64,000 nucleotides of DNA from Hoylesella buccalis ATCC 35310 (lineage in GTDB: Bacteria; Bacteroidota; Bacteroidia; Bacteroidales; Bacteroidaceae), in NCBI RefSeq assembly GCF_025151385.1, contig NZ_CP102287.1:3162001-3226000 (forward strand), given 5' to 3'. The notes under the pieces were generated by a model. The model was not told the origin of the DNA and ran no database searches. It worked only from the letters and a program-made list of their open reading frames with translations. The first letter of the stretch is position 1; each line of letters starts with the position of its first letter. A program made the translations under genes and the position numbers. Positions 1-7,898 of this stretch are shown here, in pieces.

Positions 1-1
1 T

Positions 2-790
2 CCCGGTTACCCCGAGGGTGTCGACGGCAATCAAATGATGATGGATTTGCGTCAGCAGGCCGAACGCTACGGAACCGATATCCGAGACGGTGAGATTGTC
101 AAGGCTGACTTGACTAAAGCGCCTTACAAGCTGGTCACTGACAGTGGCGATGAGCTTCAGGCAGAGACCGTTATTATCGCCACAGGAGCATCTGCCAAGT
201 ATCTTGGCTTAGACGATGAGGAGAAATATAAGGGGCAAGGTGTGAGTGCCTGTGCCACTTGTGACGGATTTTTCTATCGCGGCAAGGTGGTGGCTGTCGT
301 GGGTGGTGGCGACACAGCTTGCGAAGAAGCAACCTATTTGGCTGGCCTTTGCAGTAAGGTGTACATGATTGTGCGCAAAGATTATCTGCGTGCCTCTGAT
401 GTGATGCAACAACGTGTGGAAGAGAACGAGAAGATAGAGATACTCTATAAGCACAACGCCACTGGCCTCTATGGTGAGAATGGCGTTGAGGGCGTACACC
501 TGGTTAAGCATCTGGGCGAGGAAAACGAGGAGCGTTACGACCTGCCTATCGATGGTTTCTTCTTAGCTATTGGGCACACTCCCAACTCGTCTGTGTTCAA
601 AGACTTCCTTGAAACCAATCAAGCGGGCTACATCAAGACCATCCCTGGTACGCCCAAGACTAAGATTCCCGGTGTGTATGCGGCTGGCGACGTGGCTGAT
701 CCCGTATATCGTCAGGCTGTCGTAGCTGCGGGAACAGGTTGTCAGGCTGCCCTTGAGGCAGAGCGATACCTTACTGAAATCAATAAATAA
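2..790 (+). CDS. trxB: Thioredoxin reductase, 5'-truncated by the window edge
   Basis: This is the flavoprotein that passes electrons from NADPH to thioredoxin in the cytoplasm. The reading frame is open from base 2, and its first residues (PGYPEGVDGNQ) are typical thioredoxin reductase sequence, so the ATG at 35 is internal and the true start lies upstream of the window. The redox motif CATC is visible at 272-283, followed by an NADPH-binding GGGDTACEEA stretch. A C-terminal AAGDVAD motif of the FAD domain lies near the end. About 60 N-terminal residues are missing compared with a usual length near 310. A hairpin terminator follows. Recognition is firm from motifs and domain order. Confidence 0.95.
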   Translation, partial: PGYPEGVDGNQMMMDLRQQAERYGTDIRDGEIVKADLTKAPYKLVTDSGDELQAETVIIATGASAKYLGLDDEEKYKGQGVSACATCDGFFYRGKVVAVVGGGDTACEEATYLAGLCSKVYMIVRKDYLRASDVMQQRVEENEKIEILYKHNATGLYGENGVEGVHLVKHLGEENEERYDLPIDGFFLAIGHTPNSSVFKDFLETNQAGYIKTIPGTPKTKIPGVYAAGDVADPVYRQAVVAAGTGCQAALEAERYLTEINK

Positions 791-900
791 TCTTGGACTT
801 GCGTTGGATTTAAGAGTATAAAACCTTACTTTCAGCATGCCGTAGGGATATGATTTTGTACGCTCAAACATGACGGCAGAGCTGACAAGATGGAAAAATA

Positions 901-943
901 AAAGCGGTCTATAGCACACGATGAGTGTTATAGACCGCTTTTT
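901..943. terminator. Bidirectional terminator between trxB and pepT
   Basis: A long hairpin (AAAGCGGTCTATAGCAC paired with GTGTTATAGACCGCTTT) has an A-run on one side and a T-run on the other. It sits between two convergent genes, so it can end transcripts from both sides. Confidence 0.8.
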
Positions 944-1018
944 GTCACATTGTTTTTATCTTTCTTCCAATAGAATCGTTTGATATGTCAAGCTGGATTG
1001 CAGCCTAAACGACGTTCG

Positions 1019-2242
1019 TTAGTCGTTGTATTGGGCCGTAATCTCGCAAATCTTCACAATAACTTCGACCGCCTTTTTCATGACCTGAATAGAGACAAAC
1101 TCGTAAGGGCCGTGGAAGTTAACGCCGCCAGCGAAGATGTTTGGGCAGGGTAAGCCCTTGAAACTGAGCTGTGCGCCATCGGTTCCACCACGGATAGGCT
1201 CCACTTTCGGGGCCACACCGGTTTCTTGCATGGCTTGCAAAACGATGTCAATGACGTGCATGTTCGGTTCAATTTTCTCCTTCATGTTGTAGTACTGATC
1301 CTTGATGACAATCTCAACCGTACCCTCACCATACTTTTCGTTCATCTTTTGCGCGCAGTCTTCCATAAAGTCTTTGCGGTCTTCAAACTTCTCACGGTCG
1401 TGATCCCGGATGAGATAACTCATCTTAGCCTCTTCCGTTCGGGTCTCCATGCCCAGCAGATGATAGAATCCTTGATAACCTTCTGTGTTCTCTGGGATGT
1501 CTGTGTCGGGAATCATGGCGTTGAATTCGCATGCTAACCGATTGGCATTGATCATCTTGTCCTTTGCATATCCTGTATGAACGCTCACCCCTTTGATTGT
1601 GATTTTGGCACTGGCAGCGTTGAAGTTCTCGTACTCCAGGTCGCCAATGTCACCTCCATCCATGGTGTAAGCCCAGCTGCATCCAAACTTTTCCACGTCA
1701 AAATGGTGCGCGCCAAGTCCTATTTCCTCATCAGGATTGAACCCCATGCGTATGTCACCATGCTCAATTTCATCGTGATCGCGCAGGTAGCACATGGCAT
1801 CTACAATCTCTGCGATGCCCGCTTTGTCGTCAGCACCCAGCAACGTGTGTCCATCTGTCACGATAAGATCCTCGCCGATGTGCGCCTTCAGCTCTGGAAA
1901 TTTCTCTGGAGAAGACACGATTCCCTCTGACAGGATAATGTCGCCGCCGTCATAATTATTCACAATGCGTGCCTTGATGTCAGCTCCGCTGGCATCAGGA
2001 CTTGTGTCATAATGTGAGATGAAGCCGATGGTGGGTATGTCTTTTTTGGTGTTTGCCTTCAGCGTGGCATAGATGTATCCTTTCTCATCCATCTCTACAT
2101 CCGAGAATCCTTCACGTTCCAACTCCTCTTTGAGGTACTTGGCGAAAACGAGTTGTTTTGATGTACTGGGGACTGTCTGCGAGTCTTCGGACGACTGGGT
2201 ATCAAACTTGGTATAGTTGATAAATCTCTCTGTAATGTCCAT
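1019..2242 (-). CDS. pepT: Peptidase T (tripeptide aminopeptidase)
   Basis: A cytoplasmic M20-family zinc exopeptidase that removes the N-terminal residue of tripeptides. The protein has 407 residues, the usual PepT length. The metal-site motif SHYDTSPD lies around residue 77, a [11 protein letters not shown] stretch around 135, and NPDEEIG around 170 carries the catalytic glutamate region. [10 protein letters not shown] motif lies near the C-terminus. The ATG at 2242 gives the canonical N-terminus. A tRNA-Arg gene ends 37 bases upstream on the same strand, so co-transcription with the tRNA is possible. Confidence 0.95.
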   Translation of the reverse strand: MDITERFINYTKFDTQSSEDSQTVPSTSKQLVFAKYLKEELEREGFSDVEMDEKGYIYATLKANTKKDIPTIGFISHYDTSPDASGADIKARIVNNYDGGDIILSEGIVSSPEKFPELKAHIGEDLIVTDGHTLLGADDKAGIAEIVDAMCYLRDHDEIEHGDIRMGFNPDEEIGLGAHHFDVEKFGCSWAYTMDGGDIGDLEYENFNAASAKITIKGVSVHTGYAKDKMINANRLACEFNAMIPDTDIPENTEGYQGFYHLLGMETRTEEAKMSYLIRDHDREKFEDRKDFMEDCAQKMNEKYGEGTVEIVIKDQYYNMKEKIEPNMHVIDIVLQAMQETGVAPKVEPIRGGTDGAQLSFKGLPCPNIFAGGVNFHGPYEFVSIQVMKKAVEVIVKICEITAQYND

Positions 2243-2279
2243 GTGTTTTTAGAATTAAGTGTGATTTCACTAGTAAGGG

Positions 2280-2353
2280 TGACTCCGGCGGGATTCAAAC
2301 CCGCGATCTCAGGAACCGGAATCCTGCATTCTATTCAGCTGAACTACGGAGCC
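2280..2353 (-). tRNA. tRNA-Arg (anticodon CCG)
   Basis: The minus strand folds as a cloverleaf. The acceptor GGCTCCG pairs with CGGAGTC with one G-U pair. The anticodon stem CAGGA/TCCTG encloses the loop TTCCGGT, giving anticodon CCG for arginine CGG codons. The T-arm is GCGGG-TTTGAAT-CCCGC. The discriminator base is A (2280) and the next bases are CCC, so CCA is not encoded and must be added after transcription. Confidence 0.93.
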
Positions 2354-2365
2354 ATAATGTGTGTG

Positions 2366-2396
2366 CAAATATAAAGAAAAAAGTTGATACCGACAA
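2366..2396 (-). promoter_or_regulatory. Bacteroidales-type promoter for tRNA-Arg (and perhaps pepT)
   Basis: On the minus strand a TTGT box (2396-2393) is followed after 19 bases by TATATTTG (2373-2366). This matches the Bacteroidetes primary sigma consensus (TTTG near -33, TAnnTTTG near -7). The tRNA begins about 13 bases downstream. Confidence 0.65.
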
Positions 2397-2504
2397 AACA
2401 TGCCTTCTTATTTTTCTTTTTTCCGTTTTGTAGCCACCGTGTGGTATGAGCACTCTTTCTGTCATATTTTACATTCCAGCCTTTCGTATTCATTATAAAA
2501 TCAA

Positions 2505-2512
2505 TACCTTTG
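2505..2512 (+). promoter_or_regulatory. Putative -7 box of the GH3 gene
   Basis: TACCTTTG matches the TAnnTTTG consensus and is preceded 19 bases upstream by TTTC (2482-2485), one base from TTTG. The predicted transcript start near 2519 leaves a leader of about 110 bases before the preferred ATG at 2629. Confidence 0.5.
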
Positions 2513-2628
2513 CAAAAGACAGGCTTCACCTCAGCATAAGACAGACTTACTACATCTATAAATAAGGTGAATAGATGCGGATGAAGGGAAGAAGTTTGTT
2601 GAATAATGACCTAAACCACCCAAATAAA

Positions 2629-4857
2629 ATGAGAAAAATTATTTTATCCTGCATCCTGTTGGGGATGACTTGTATGGCCAAGGCACAATCGTTGCCCGTG
2701 TATCTTGATCCAACCAAAAACGTGGAAGAGCGCATTGAAGATGCATTGCAACGCATGACGCTGGCCGAAAAGATTAGAGTGATTCACGCACAAAGCAAAT
2801 TTTCGTCGGCAGGCGTACCTCGTTTGGGGTTTCCTGACTTTTGGACAGACGATGGTCCTCATGGTGTCAGACCAGACGTACTGTGGGATGAGTGGGAACA
2901 GGCTGGGCAGACCAACGACTCGTGTGTGGCCTTTCCGGCGCTGACCTGTCTGACAGCTTCCTGGAATCCACAGTTGGGCATGCTCTATGGAAAGAGCTTA
3001 GGCGAGGAAGCCCGCTATAGAGGGAAGAACATGATACTCGGTCCTGGCGTGAATATCAACCGCACTCCGCTGAACGGACGTAACTTTGAGTACATGGGCG
3101 AAGACCCATTTCTGGCCTCCCGCATGGTTGTTCCCTATGTTCAAGGGCTGCAATCGATTGGCGTGGCAGCCTGTGTGAAGCACTATGCCCTGAACAATGA
3201 CGAGGAATACCGGCATCAGATCAACGTCGTTGTGGACGACAGAGCCTTGCATGAGATTTACCTTCCCGCCTTCAAAGCCGCCGTGCAGGAAGGAAAAGCA
3301 TGGGGCATCATGGGGGCATACAACCTGTATAAGAACCAGCACAACTGCCACAACCAGTATCTGCTCAACGACATCCTCAAGCGCGATTGGGGATTTGACG
3401 GTGTGGTGGTGAGCGACTGGGGCGGTGCGCACGATACCGAACAGGCCATAAAGAATGGTCTTGACATGGAATTTGGCACCTGGACCGATGGACTCACCAT
3501 GGGGGCCACCAATGCTTACGACAACTATTACCTGGCAAGACCTTATTTGAAGTTAATCCAAGAAGGAAAGTTCACGACCCGCGAACTGGATGAAAAGGTG
3601 CGCAGGGTGCTGCGTTTGTTTTATCGTACAACGATGGATCAGACGTACAAGCAAGGTTTCTTATGCTCTGACGCCCACTATGAGGCAGCCCAGAAGATTG
3701 CAGAAGAAGGCATCGTGCTATTGAAAAACCAAGGAAACGTGCTGCCCATTGACCTGCGTCAGGCCAAACGGGTGCTTGTAGTGGGCGAGAACGCCATTAA
3801 GATGATGACCGTTGGCGGAGGAAGCTCGTCCTTGAAAGTGCAACGCGAGATTTCTCCGCTCGATGGACTGAAGGCAAGATTGGCAGGAAAAGCAACCGTA
3901 GACTATGCCCGAGGCTATGTGGGTGATGTCACTGGTAATTACAATGGCGTAACAACGGGACAGGACTTGTCTGAAAAGAGGTCGGCTGACGAGCTGATTG
4001 CCGAAGCGGTTTCCAAGGCTAAAGCAGCCGACTATGTGATATTCTTCGGTGGCTTGAACAAGAGCGACTATCAAGACTGTGAGGGACACGACCGCAAATC
4101 ATACGGTTTGCCCTACCAGCAAGACCGCGTGATTACCGCCTTGGCCAAGGTCAACAAAAACTTTATCTATGTCAATATTTCTGGTAATGCCGTTGAAATG
4201 CCGTGGGTGAAGCAGGTTCCGGCCATCGTGCAGGGCTGGTTCATCGGCTCACAGGCTGGTGTGGCATTGGCTTCTGTACTCGTGGGTGACGCCAATCCGT
4301 CAGGCAAACTGCCATACACCTGGTTCAAGACCTTGAACGACGTGCCAGCTCATCGACTGAACACCTATCCCGGAACGTGGCGTGCTGACAAGAAGGTGAT
4401 AGACGAAACCTACAAGGAAGGCATTTTCGTTGGCTACAGGTGGGTTGACAAGGATAAGACGAAGCCGCTTTTCGCCTTCGGACATGGGCTGAGCTACACC
4501 TCTTTTGACCTTTCCAATTTGCGTTTGAGTCAGAAGAAGATAACGGAAAACGGCCAACTTACAGCCACCGTCACGGTAAAGAATACGGGCCACCGCGCAG
4601 GTGCTGAGGTGGTTCAACTGTATGTCAGCGACCTGAAATCGTCGTTGCCTCGCCCCCAAAAAGAACTCAAAGGCTTCAAGAAGGTGTATCTCGCTCCAGG
4701 AGAAACCAAGGATGTTGACATCACCATCGACCGTTCTGCCCTTAGTTTCTATCATGACAAACTTCAAAAGTGGGTGGCCGAGCCAGGTGATTTTGAGGTA
4801 TTGGTGGGCAACGCTTCCGACCATCTTCCGCTCAAAGCCAAGTTTACATTACAATAA
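2629..4857 (+). CDS. Secreted GH3 beta-glycosidase (beta-glucosidase/xylosidase type)
   Basis: A retaining exo-glycosidase of family 3, probably periplasmic. It would release terminal sugars from plant-type oligosaccharides. The preferred start at 2629 gives a clean signal peptide (MRKIILSCILLGMTCMAKAQ); an in-frame ATG at 2575 would only add a hydrophilic leader. The N-terminal (beta/alpha)8 domain contains TDGPHG-type substrate residues, the KHYALN motif, and the nucleophile aspartate in VVVSDWGG near residue 262. The C-terminal alpha/beta domain follows, and a fibronectin-III-like domain (VTVKNTGHRAGAEVVQLYV) closes the protein. About 742 residues is a normal length. The exact sugar specificity cannot be read from sequence. 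No SusCD pair is adjacent, so it appears to be a stand-alone gene with its own terminator. Confidence 0.9.
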   Translation: MRKIILSCILLGMTCMAKAQSLPVYLDPTKNVEERIEDALQRMTLAEKIRVIHAQSKFSSAGVPRLGFPDFWTDDGPHGVRPDVLWDEWEQAGQTNDSCVAFPALTCLTASWNPQLGMLYGKSLGEEARYRGKNMILGPGVNINRTPLNGRNFEYMGEDPFLASRMVVPYVQGLQSIGVAACVKHYALNNDEEYRHQINVVVDDRALHEIYLPAFKAAVQEGKAWGIMGAYNLYKNQHNCHNQYLLNDILKRDWGFDGVVVSDWGGAHDTEQAIKNGLDMEFGTWTDGLTMGATNAYDNYYLARPYLKLIQEGKFTTRELDEKVRRVLRLFYRTTMDQTYKQGFLCSDAHYEAAQKIAEEGIVLLKNQGNVLPIDLRQAKRVLVVGENAIKMMTVGGGSSSLKVQREISPLDGLKARLAGKATVDYARGYVGDVTGNYNGVTTGQDLSEKRSADELIAEAVSKAKAADYVIFFGGLNKSDYQDCEGHDRKSYGLPYQQDRVITALAKVNKNFIYVNISGNAVEMPWVKQVPAIVQGWFIGSQAGVALASVLVGDANPSGKLPYTWFKTLNDVPAHRLNTYPGTWRADKKVIDETYKEGIFVGYRWVDKDKTKPLFAFGHGLSYTSFDLSNLRLSQKKITENGQLTATVTVKNTGHRAGAEVVQLYVSDLKSSLPRPQKELKGFKKVYLAPGETKDVDITIDRSALSFYHDKLQKWVAEPGDFEVLVGNASDHLPLKAKFTLQ

Positions 4858-5169
4858 AGCAGCTTGTGTGTTGATGACACACATCAACGGAAACGGTTTT
4901 TGAATCAAGCAGATTACGTCACAGCAATTCAAACTGATTTGTTTGTTTTGGGCTTGCACTGTTTTATGCATCAAATCCTCCACGTTCACCTCCATGGAAA
5001 CGTGGAGGATTTTTGTGTGGGCACGGCACTCCAGTACCCTGAAAATCAGCGGAAGGCGGAACGGAATCAAATAGATATCAATATGAGGGAAGTACCACAA
5101 AACGTTGACTTTTTTTACCAAAAATCGTCCTTAAAACGGCTCTTACAAATGTTCAATCTAGAAAAAATC
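4858..5169. other. Intergenic stretch after the GH3 gene
   Basis: It holds a terminator hairpin (4975-5016) and the left flank of an IS256-type insertion, whose 8-bp target site is 5162-5169. Bases from about 5100 belong to a dispersed intergenic repeat that resumes after the IS. A 108-codon open frame here (4864-5190) runs into the IS end and shows no protein-like features. Confidence 0.6.
4975..5016 (+). terminator. Terminator of the GH3 gene
   Basis: ATCCTCCACGTT pairs with AACGTGGAGGAT, and a short T-run follows. It lies about 120 bases after the GH3 stop codon. Confidence 0.75.
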
Positions 5170-6238
5170 GGCGTAATGGACATTTGGTAGGCTGAAAAGC
5201 TCCAGATATCCTTTATTTATTACCTTTGTGCCATTTGAAAACCTATGAATAAAAAACATGTGTATTCTGTGGCAGCTCAAATGTTAAAAAGAACGGTCAT
5301 CGTCGGGGGATGCAAATGTATTTTTGCGGTGATTGCAAGAAGCAATTTCAAGGCGGTCGCCGCATTGACAGTACAACATTATGGCAAAGCTATCTGACAG
5401 AGAAACGAACCGTCAAAGAACTGTCAGTTATGCATAAATGTTCGGAGAGAACAATACGCAGAAAACTGAAGTTGGTAGCAGAGAGTTTTAACCCTTCCTT
5501 TCCTAAGGAAGCAACTGTCATAATTGATACAACATATTTCTCCAGAACATTTGGTGTAATGTTATTCCAAGATGCAACTTCGGGAAAGATCCTTTATCGC
5601 AAATTTGTTAAGAATGAAACCAACAAGGAGTATCTCTCTGGACTTGAAGATATAAAAGATGGAGGAACAAAGATAGTGGCGGTAGTCTGTGATGGACACA
5701 CAGGGCTTTTACAGGCTATAACCTCCTGCCCGGTACAAATGTGCCAGTTTCATCAATTGCAAATCATCAGAAGGCTTCTGACAAATAACCCTCATTTGCC
5801 TGCAAGCATAGAGTTGCTGGCATTGGCAAGGAAGATGTTTACCATTGGAAAGGAGCAGTTCTTAATGGAATTTGGTAAATGGTGTGCCCGGTGGGAGGAT
5901 TTTCTGAATGAAAGAACGACTCTTATTTCAGGCAAGACCACTTATACACACAGACGACTTAGGACTGCCAAAAGATCTTTAAAAACACATCTCAAGTGGC
6001 TCTTTACATATGAAGAACATACGGAGGTAAACATACCGAATACAACCAATATGTTGGAAGGCTACAACTCACAACTTAAAAGAGCTTTACTGAACCATAA
6101 CGGATTAAGCGATACCAACAAAAAGAAGTTTATTGATGGATTTCTGAATATAACAAAGTAGGCTGGAAATTGCCAGCCTACCATTTGTCCATTACAAACA
6201 TCTGGAGCTTTTTCAGCCTACCAAATGTCCATTACGCC
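5170..6238 (+). mobile_element. IS256-family insertion sequence with 8-bp target duplication
   Basis: The ends are near-perfect inverted repeats of about 37 bases. The left one starts GGCGTAATGGACATTTGGTA at 5170 and the right one is its complement ending at 6238; they differ by one A in an A-run. Both sides are flanked by the same 8 bases, AAAAAATC (5162-5169 and 6239-6246), a target duplication of the size IS256-type elements make. Removing the element and one duplication restores a continuous intergenic repeat similar to that near 31.7 kb. The identical duplications suggest a fairly recent insertion. Confidence 0.92.
5310..6161 (+). CDS. IS256-family transposase, zinc-binding variant; N-terminus out of frame with its ATG
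   Basis: A DDE-type transposase of the insertion sequence. Visible are a C-x2-C zinc-ribbon half (YFCGDCKKQF) at the start, a helix-turn-helix (VKELSVMHKCSERTIRRKL), and the acidic residues in VIIDTTYF, VVCDGHTGL and NMLEGYNSQLK. The frame continues upstream of 5310 without a stop to 5253 and encodes the missing half of the zinc ribbon (KTCVFCGSSNVKKNG), but it has no start codon of its own. An ATG at 5245 (ATGAATAAAAAACAT) lies one base out of phase. A single extra A in the A6 run, or a -1 slip on it, would join them into a complete protein of about 305 residues. It is either a frameshifted copy or one expressed by slippage. From the ATG at 5310 only half the zinc ribbon would be made. Confidence 0.85.
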   Translation: MQMYFCGDCKKQFQGGRRIDSTTLWQSYLTEKRTVKELSVMHKCSERTIRRKLKLVAESFNPSFPKEATVIIDTTYFSRTFGVMLFQDATSGKILYRKFVKNETNKEYLSGLEDIKDGGTKIVAVVCDGHTGLLQAITSCPVQMCQFHQLQIIRRLLTNNPHLPASIELLALARKMFTIGKEQFLMEFGKWCARWEDFLNERTTLISGKTTYTHRRLRTAKRSLKTHLKWLFTYEEHTEVNIPNTTNMLEGYNSQLKRALLNHNGLSDTNKKKFIDGFLNITK

Positions 6239-6246
6239 AAAAAATC

Positions 6247-6660
6247 AATAGGCAAGCAAGCGGCAAATAAGTGAAAACAGGGCAAGAAAAACTCAAATAT
6301 TATCCCAAAAGCTGCACTTTTCGTGCTTAAAAGCATCATTTTGGTGGACTATCTTCATGCTTTAGACGGTTAAAAGCATGCATATTTCATTCTTAAAGCA
6401 ATGCTTTTGGCTAAAAAACACTAAAATAATACACAGGTTGTGCTGTAAGGTACATGTAAATTATTGATTGTTAGTGAGATATAATGTTTGCCCATTTTGG
6501 CCGTATTTGCGACCGTGCGACTGGTTTGTTGAGAATAAACGAAATATGGAGCGGTAGGATGTCAAGAAAAATCATTTGTGGCAACCATCGTGCCCCTCAT
6601 CCTTTTGGTGTGTGCAAATAGTCATTAAAAATGCGTAAATAGTATCTTTTTGTGTTATTG
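6247..6660. repeat. Dispersed intergenic repeat, copy A (right part)
   Basis: With the flank before the IS, this stretch resembles 31670-32045 over roughly 400 bases. Shared blocks include GGAAAAAATCAATAGGCAA-like sequence, AAAAGCATC-type and CAATGCTTTTGGCT, ATTTGCGAC, and TGTCAAGAAAA. The order is conserved but the copies have diverged. No open frame is shared, so it looks like a non-coding repeat rather than a gene remnant. Confidence 0.6.
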
Positions 6661-6673
6661 TTGTCCTGAATAC

Positions 6674-6704
6674 TTGTGTATAATTGATATTACGTCTATC
6701 TTTG
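6674..6704 (+). promoter_or_regulatory. Promoter of asnA
   Basis: TTGT (6674-6677), 19 bases, then TATCTTTG (6697-6704) fit the Bacteroidetes consensus well. Transcription would start near 6711, leaving a leader of nearly 60 bases before the ATG at 6769. Confidence 0.7.
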
Positions 6705-6768
6705 CAGACACGTCAGCAATCAAGAGGTGGCGTGCTAAACCGAACATGATGTTTTAGAAAATACAACG

Positions 6769-7806
6769 ATGAGCAAATTAATAAAACCGTCCCACTATCA
6801 TGCTTTATTGGACATGAAGCAGACAGAGCGGGGCATCAAGCAGATAAAAGACTTTTTTCAACAAAACCTTTCCACCGAATTGCGCTTGCGTCGCGTCACC
6901 GCCCCCTTGTTCGTTCTCAAGGGACTGGGCATCAACGACGACCTCAATGGGGTGGAGCGGCCGGTTAGTTTTCCCATCAAGGATCTGGGTGACGCTGAAG
7001 CAGAGGTAGTACACTCGTTGGCTAAGTGGAAAAGACTGACGCTGGCTGAGTACAATATTCAGCCTGGCCATGGCATCTACACCGACATGAACGCCATCAG
7101 AGCCGACGAGGAGTTGGACAACCTGCATTCGTTGTACGTCGATCAGTGGGACTGGGAGGCGGTTATCACCCCCGAACAGCGCACGCTAACCTTCCTTAAA
7201 AATGTGGTTGAGCGCATCTATGCTGCGCTGCTTCGCACCGAATACCTCACTTGCGAGACCTACCCGCAGCTCAAACCTTTCCTCCCCGAGCAAATTCACT
7301 TCATCCATAGCGAGGACTTGTTGCGGCAATATCCCGACCTTTCACCCAAAGAGCGTGAAGATGCCATCTGTGAAAAGTATGGCGCAGTGTTTATCATTGG
7401 CATCGGAAGCACGCTCAGCAACGGCGAGAAACACGACGGGCGCGCCCCTGACTACGACGACTGGTCTACCGTGACCGATGGCGGTCAGGCGGGACTTAAT
7501 GGCGACATCCTCATCTGGTATCCTGTGTTGGAGCGTTCCATCGAACTCTCTTCCATGGGAATCCGCGTGGACAAGGAAAGTCTGCTGCGACAGCTACGGC
7601 TTTCGGGGCAGGAAGAGCGGCAGCAACTTTACTTCCACCAGCAGTTGCTCAACGACAAGTTGCCATTGAGTATTGGCGGCGGCATTGGGCAAAGCAGGTT
7701 GTGCATGGTGCTTTTGCAGAAAGCCCATATCGGCGAGATTCAGGCCAGCATTTGGCCCGATGACATGCGCGAGGCGTGTAACAAGCTGGACATGCGGCTC
7801 ATTTAG
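6769..7806 (+). CDS. asnA: Aspartate-ammonia ligase (asparagine synthetase A)
   Basis: This cytoplasmic enzyme makes asparagine from aspartate and free ammonia using ATP, through an aspartyl-adenylate. It is a class II tRNA-synthetase-like protein. At 345 residues it is close to the usual AsnA length of about 330-345. The family sequence is recognisable throughout, including LRLRRVTAPLFV, VERPVSFPIKD, the AEVVHSLAKWKR stretch and the C-terminal GGGIGQSRLCM motif of the ATP site. It is monocistronic, with its own promoter and a strong terminator. The same window carries an asparaginase/aspartase operon with the opposite chemistry. Confidence 0.95.
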   Translation: MSKLIKPSHYHALLDMKQTERGIKQIKDFFQQNLSTELRLRRVTAPLFVLKGLGINDDLNGVERPVSFPIKDLGDAEAEVVHSLAKWKRLTLAEYNIQPGHGIYTDMNAIRADEELDNLHSLYVDQWDWEAVITPEQRTLTFLKNVVERIYAALLRTEYLTCETYPQLKPFLPEQIHFIHSEDLLRQYPDLSPKEREDAICEKYGAVFIIGIGSTLSNGEKHDGRAPDYDDWSTVTDGGQAGLNGDILIWYPVLERSIELSSMGIRVDKESLLRQLRLSGQEERQQLYFHQQLLNDKLPLSIGGGIGQSRLCMVLLQKAHIGEIQASIWPDDMREACNKLDMRLI

Positions 7807-7846
7807 CAGTCCGCCAGTTGGGCTGCTCTACAGGCATGGATAAATG

Positions 7847-7885
7847 AAAAAAGCCAGCCATCGGCGACCGATGGCTGGCTTTTTA
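7847..7885. terminator. Terminator between asnA and the patatin gene
   Basis: AGCCAGCCATCGG pairs perfectly with CCGATGGCTGGCT around a CGA loop, with A-run and T-run on the two sides. It lies between convergent genes and can act in both directions. Confidence 0.88.
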
Positions 7886-7898
7886 AATCATACTGTGC

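Noticed and set aside
2575-2628. An earlier ATG for the GH3 gene
   Set aside because: It would put 18 mostly hydrophilic residues before a perfect signal peptide.
4864-5190. A 108-codon open frame after the GH3 gene
   Set aside because: It overlaps the GH3 terminator and runs into the IS256 inverted repeat; no protein features.
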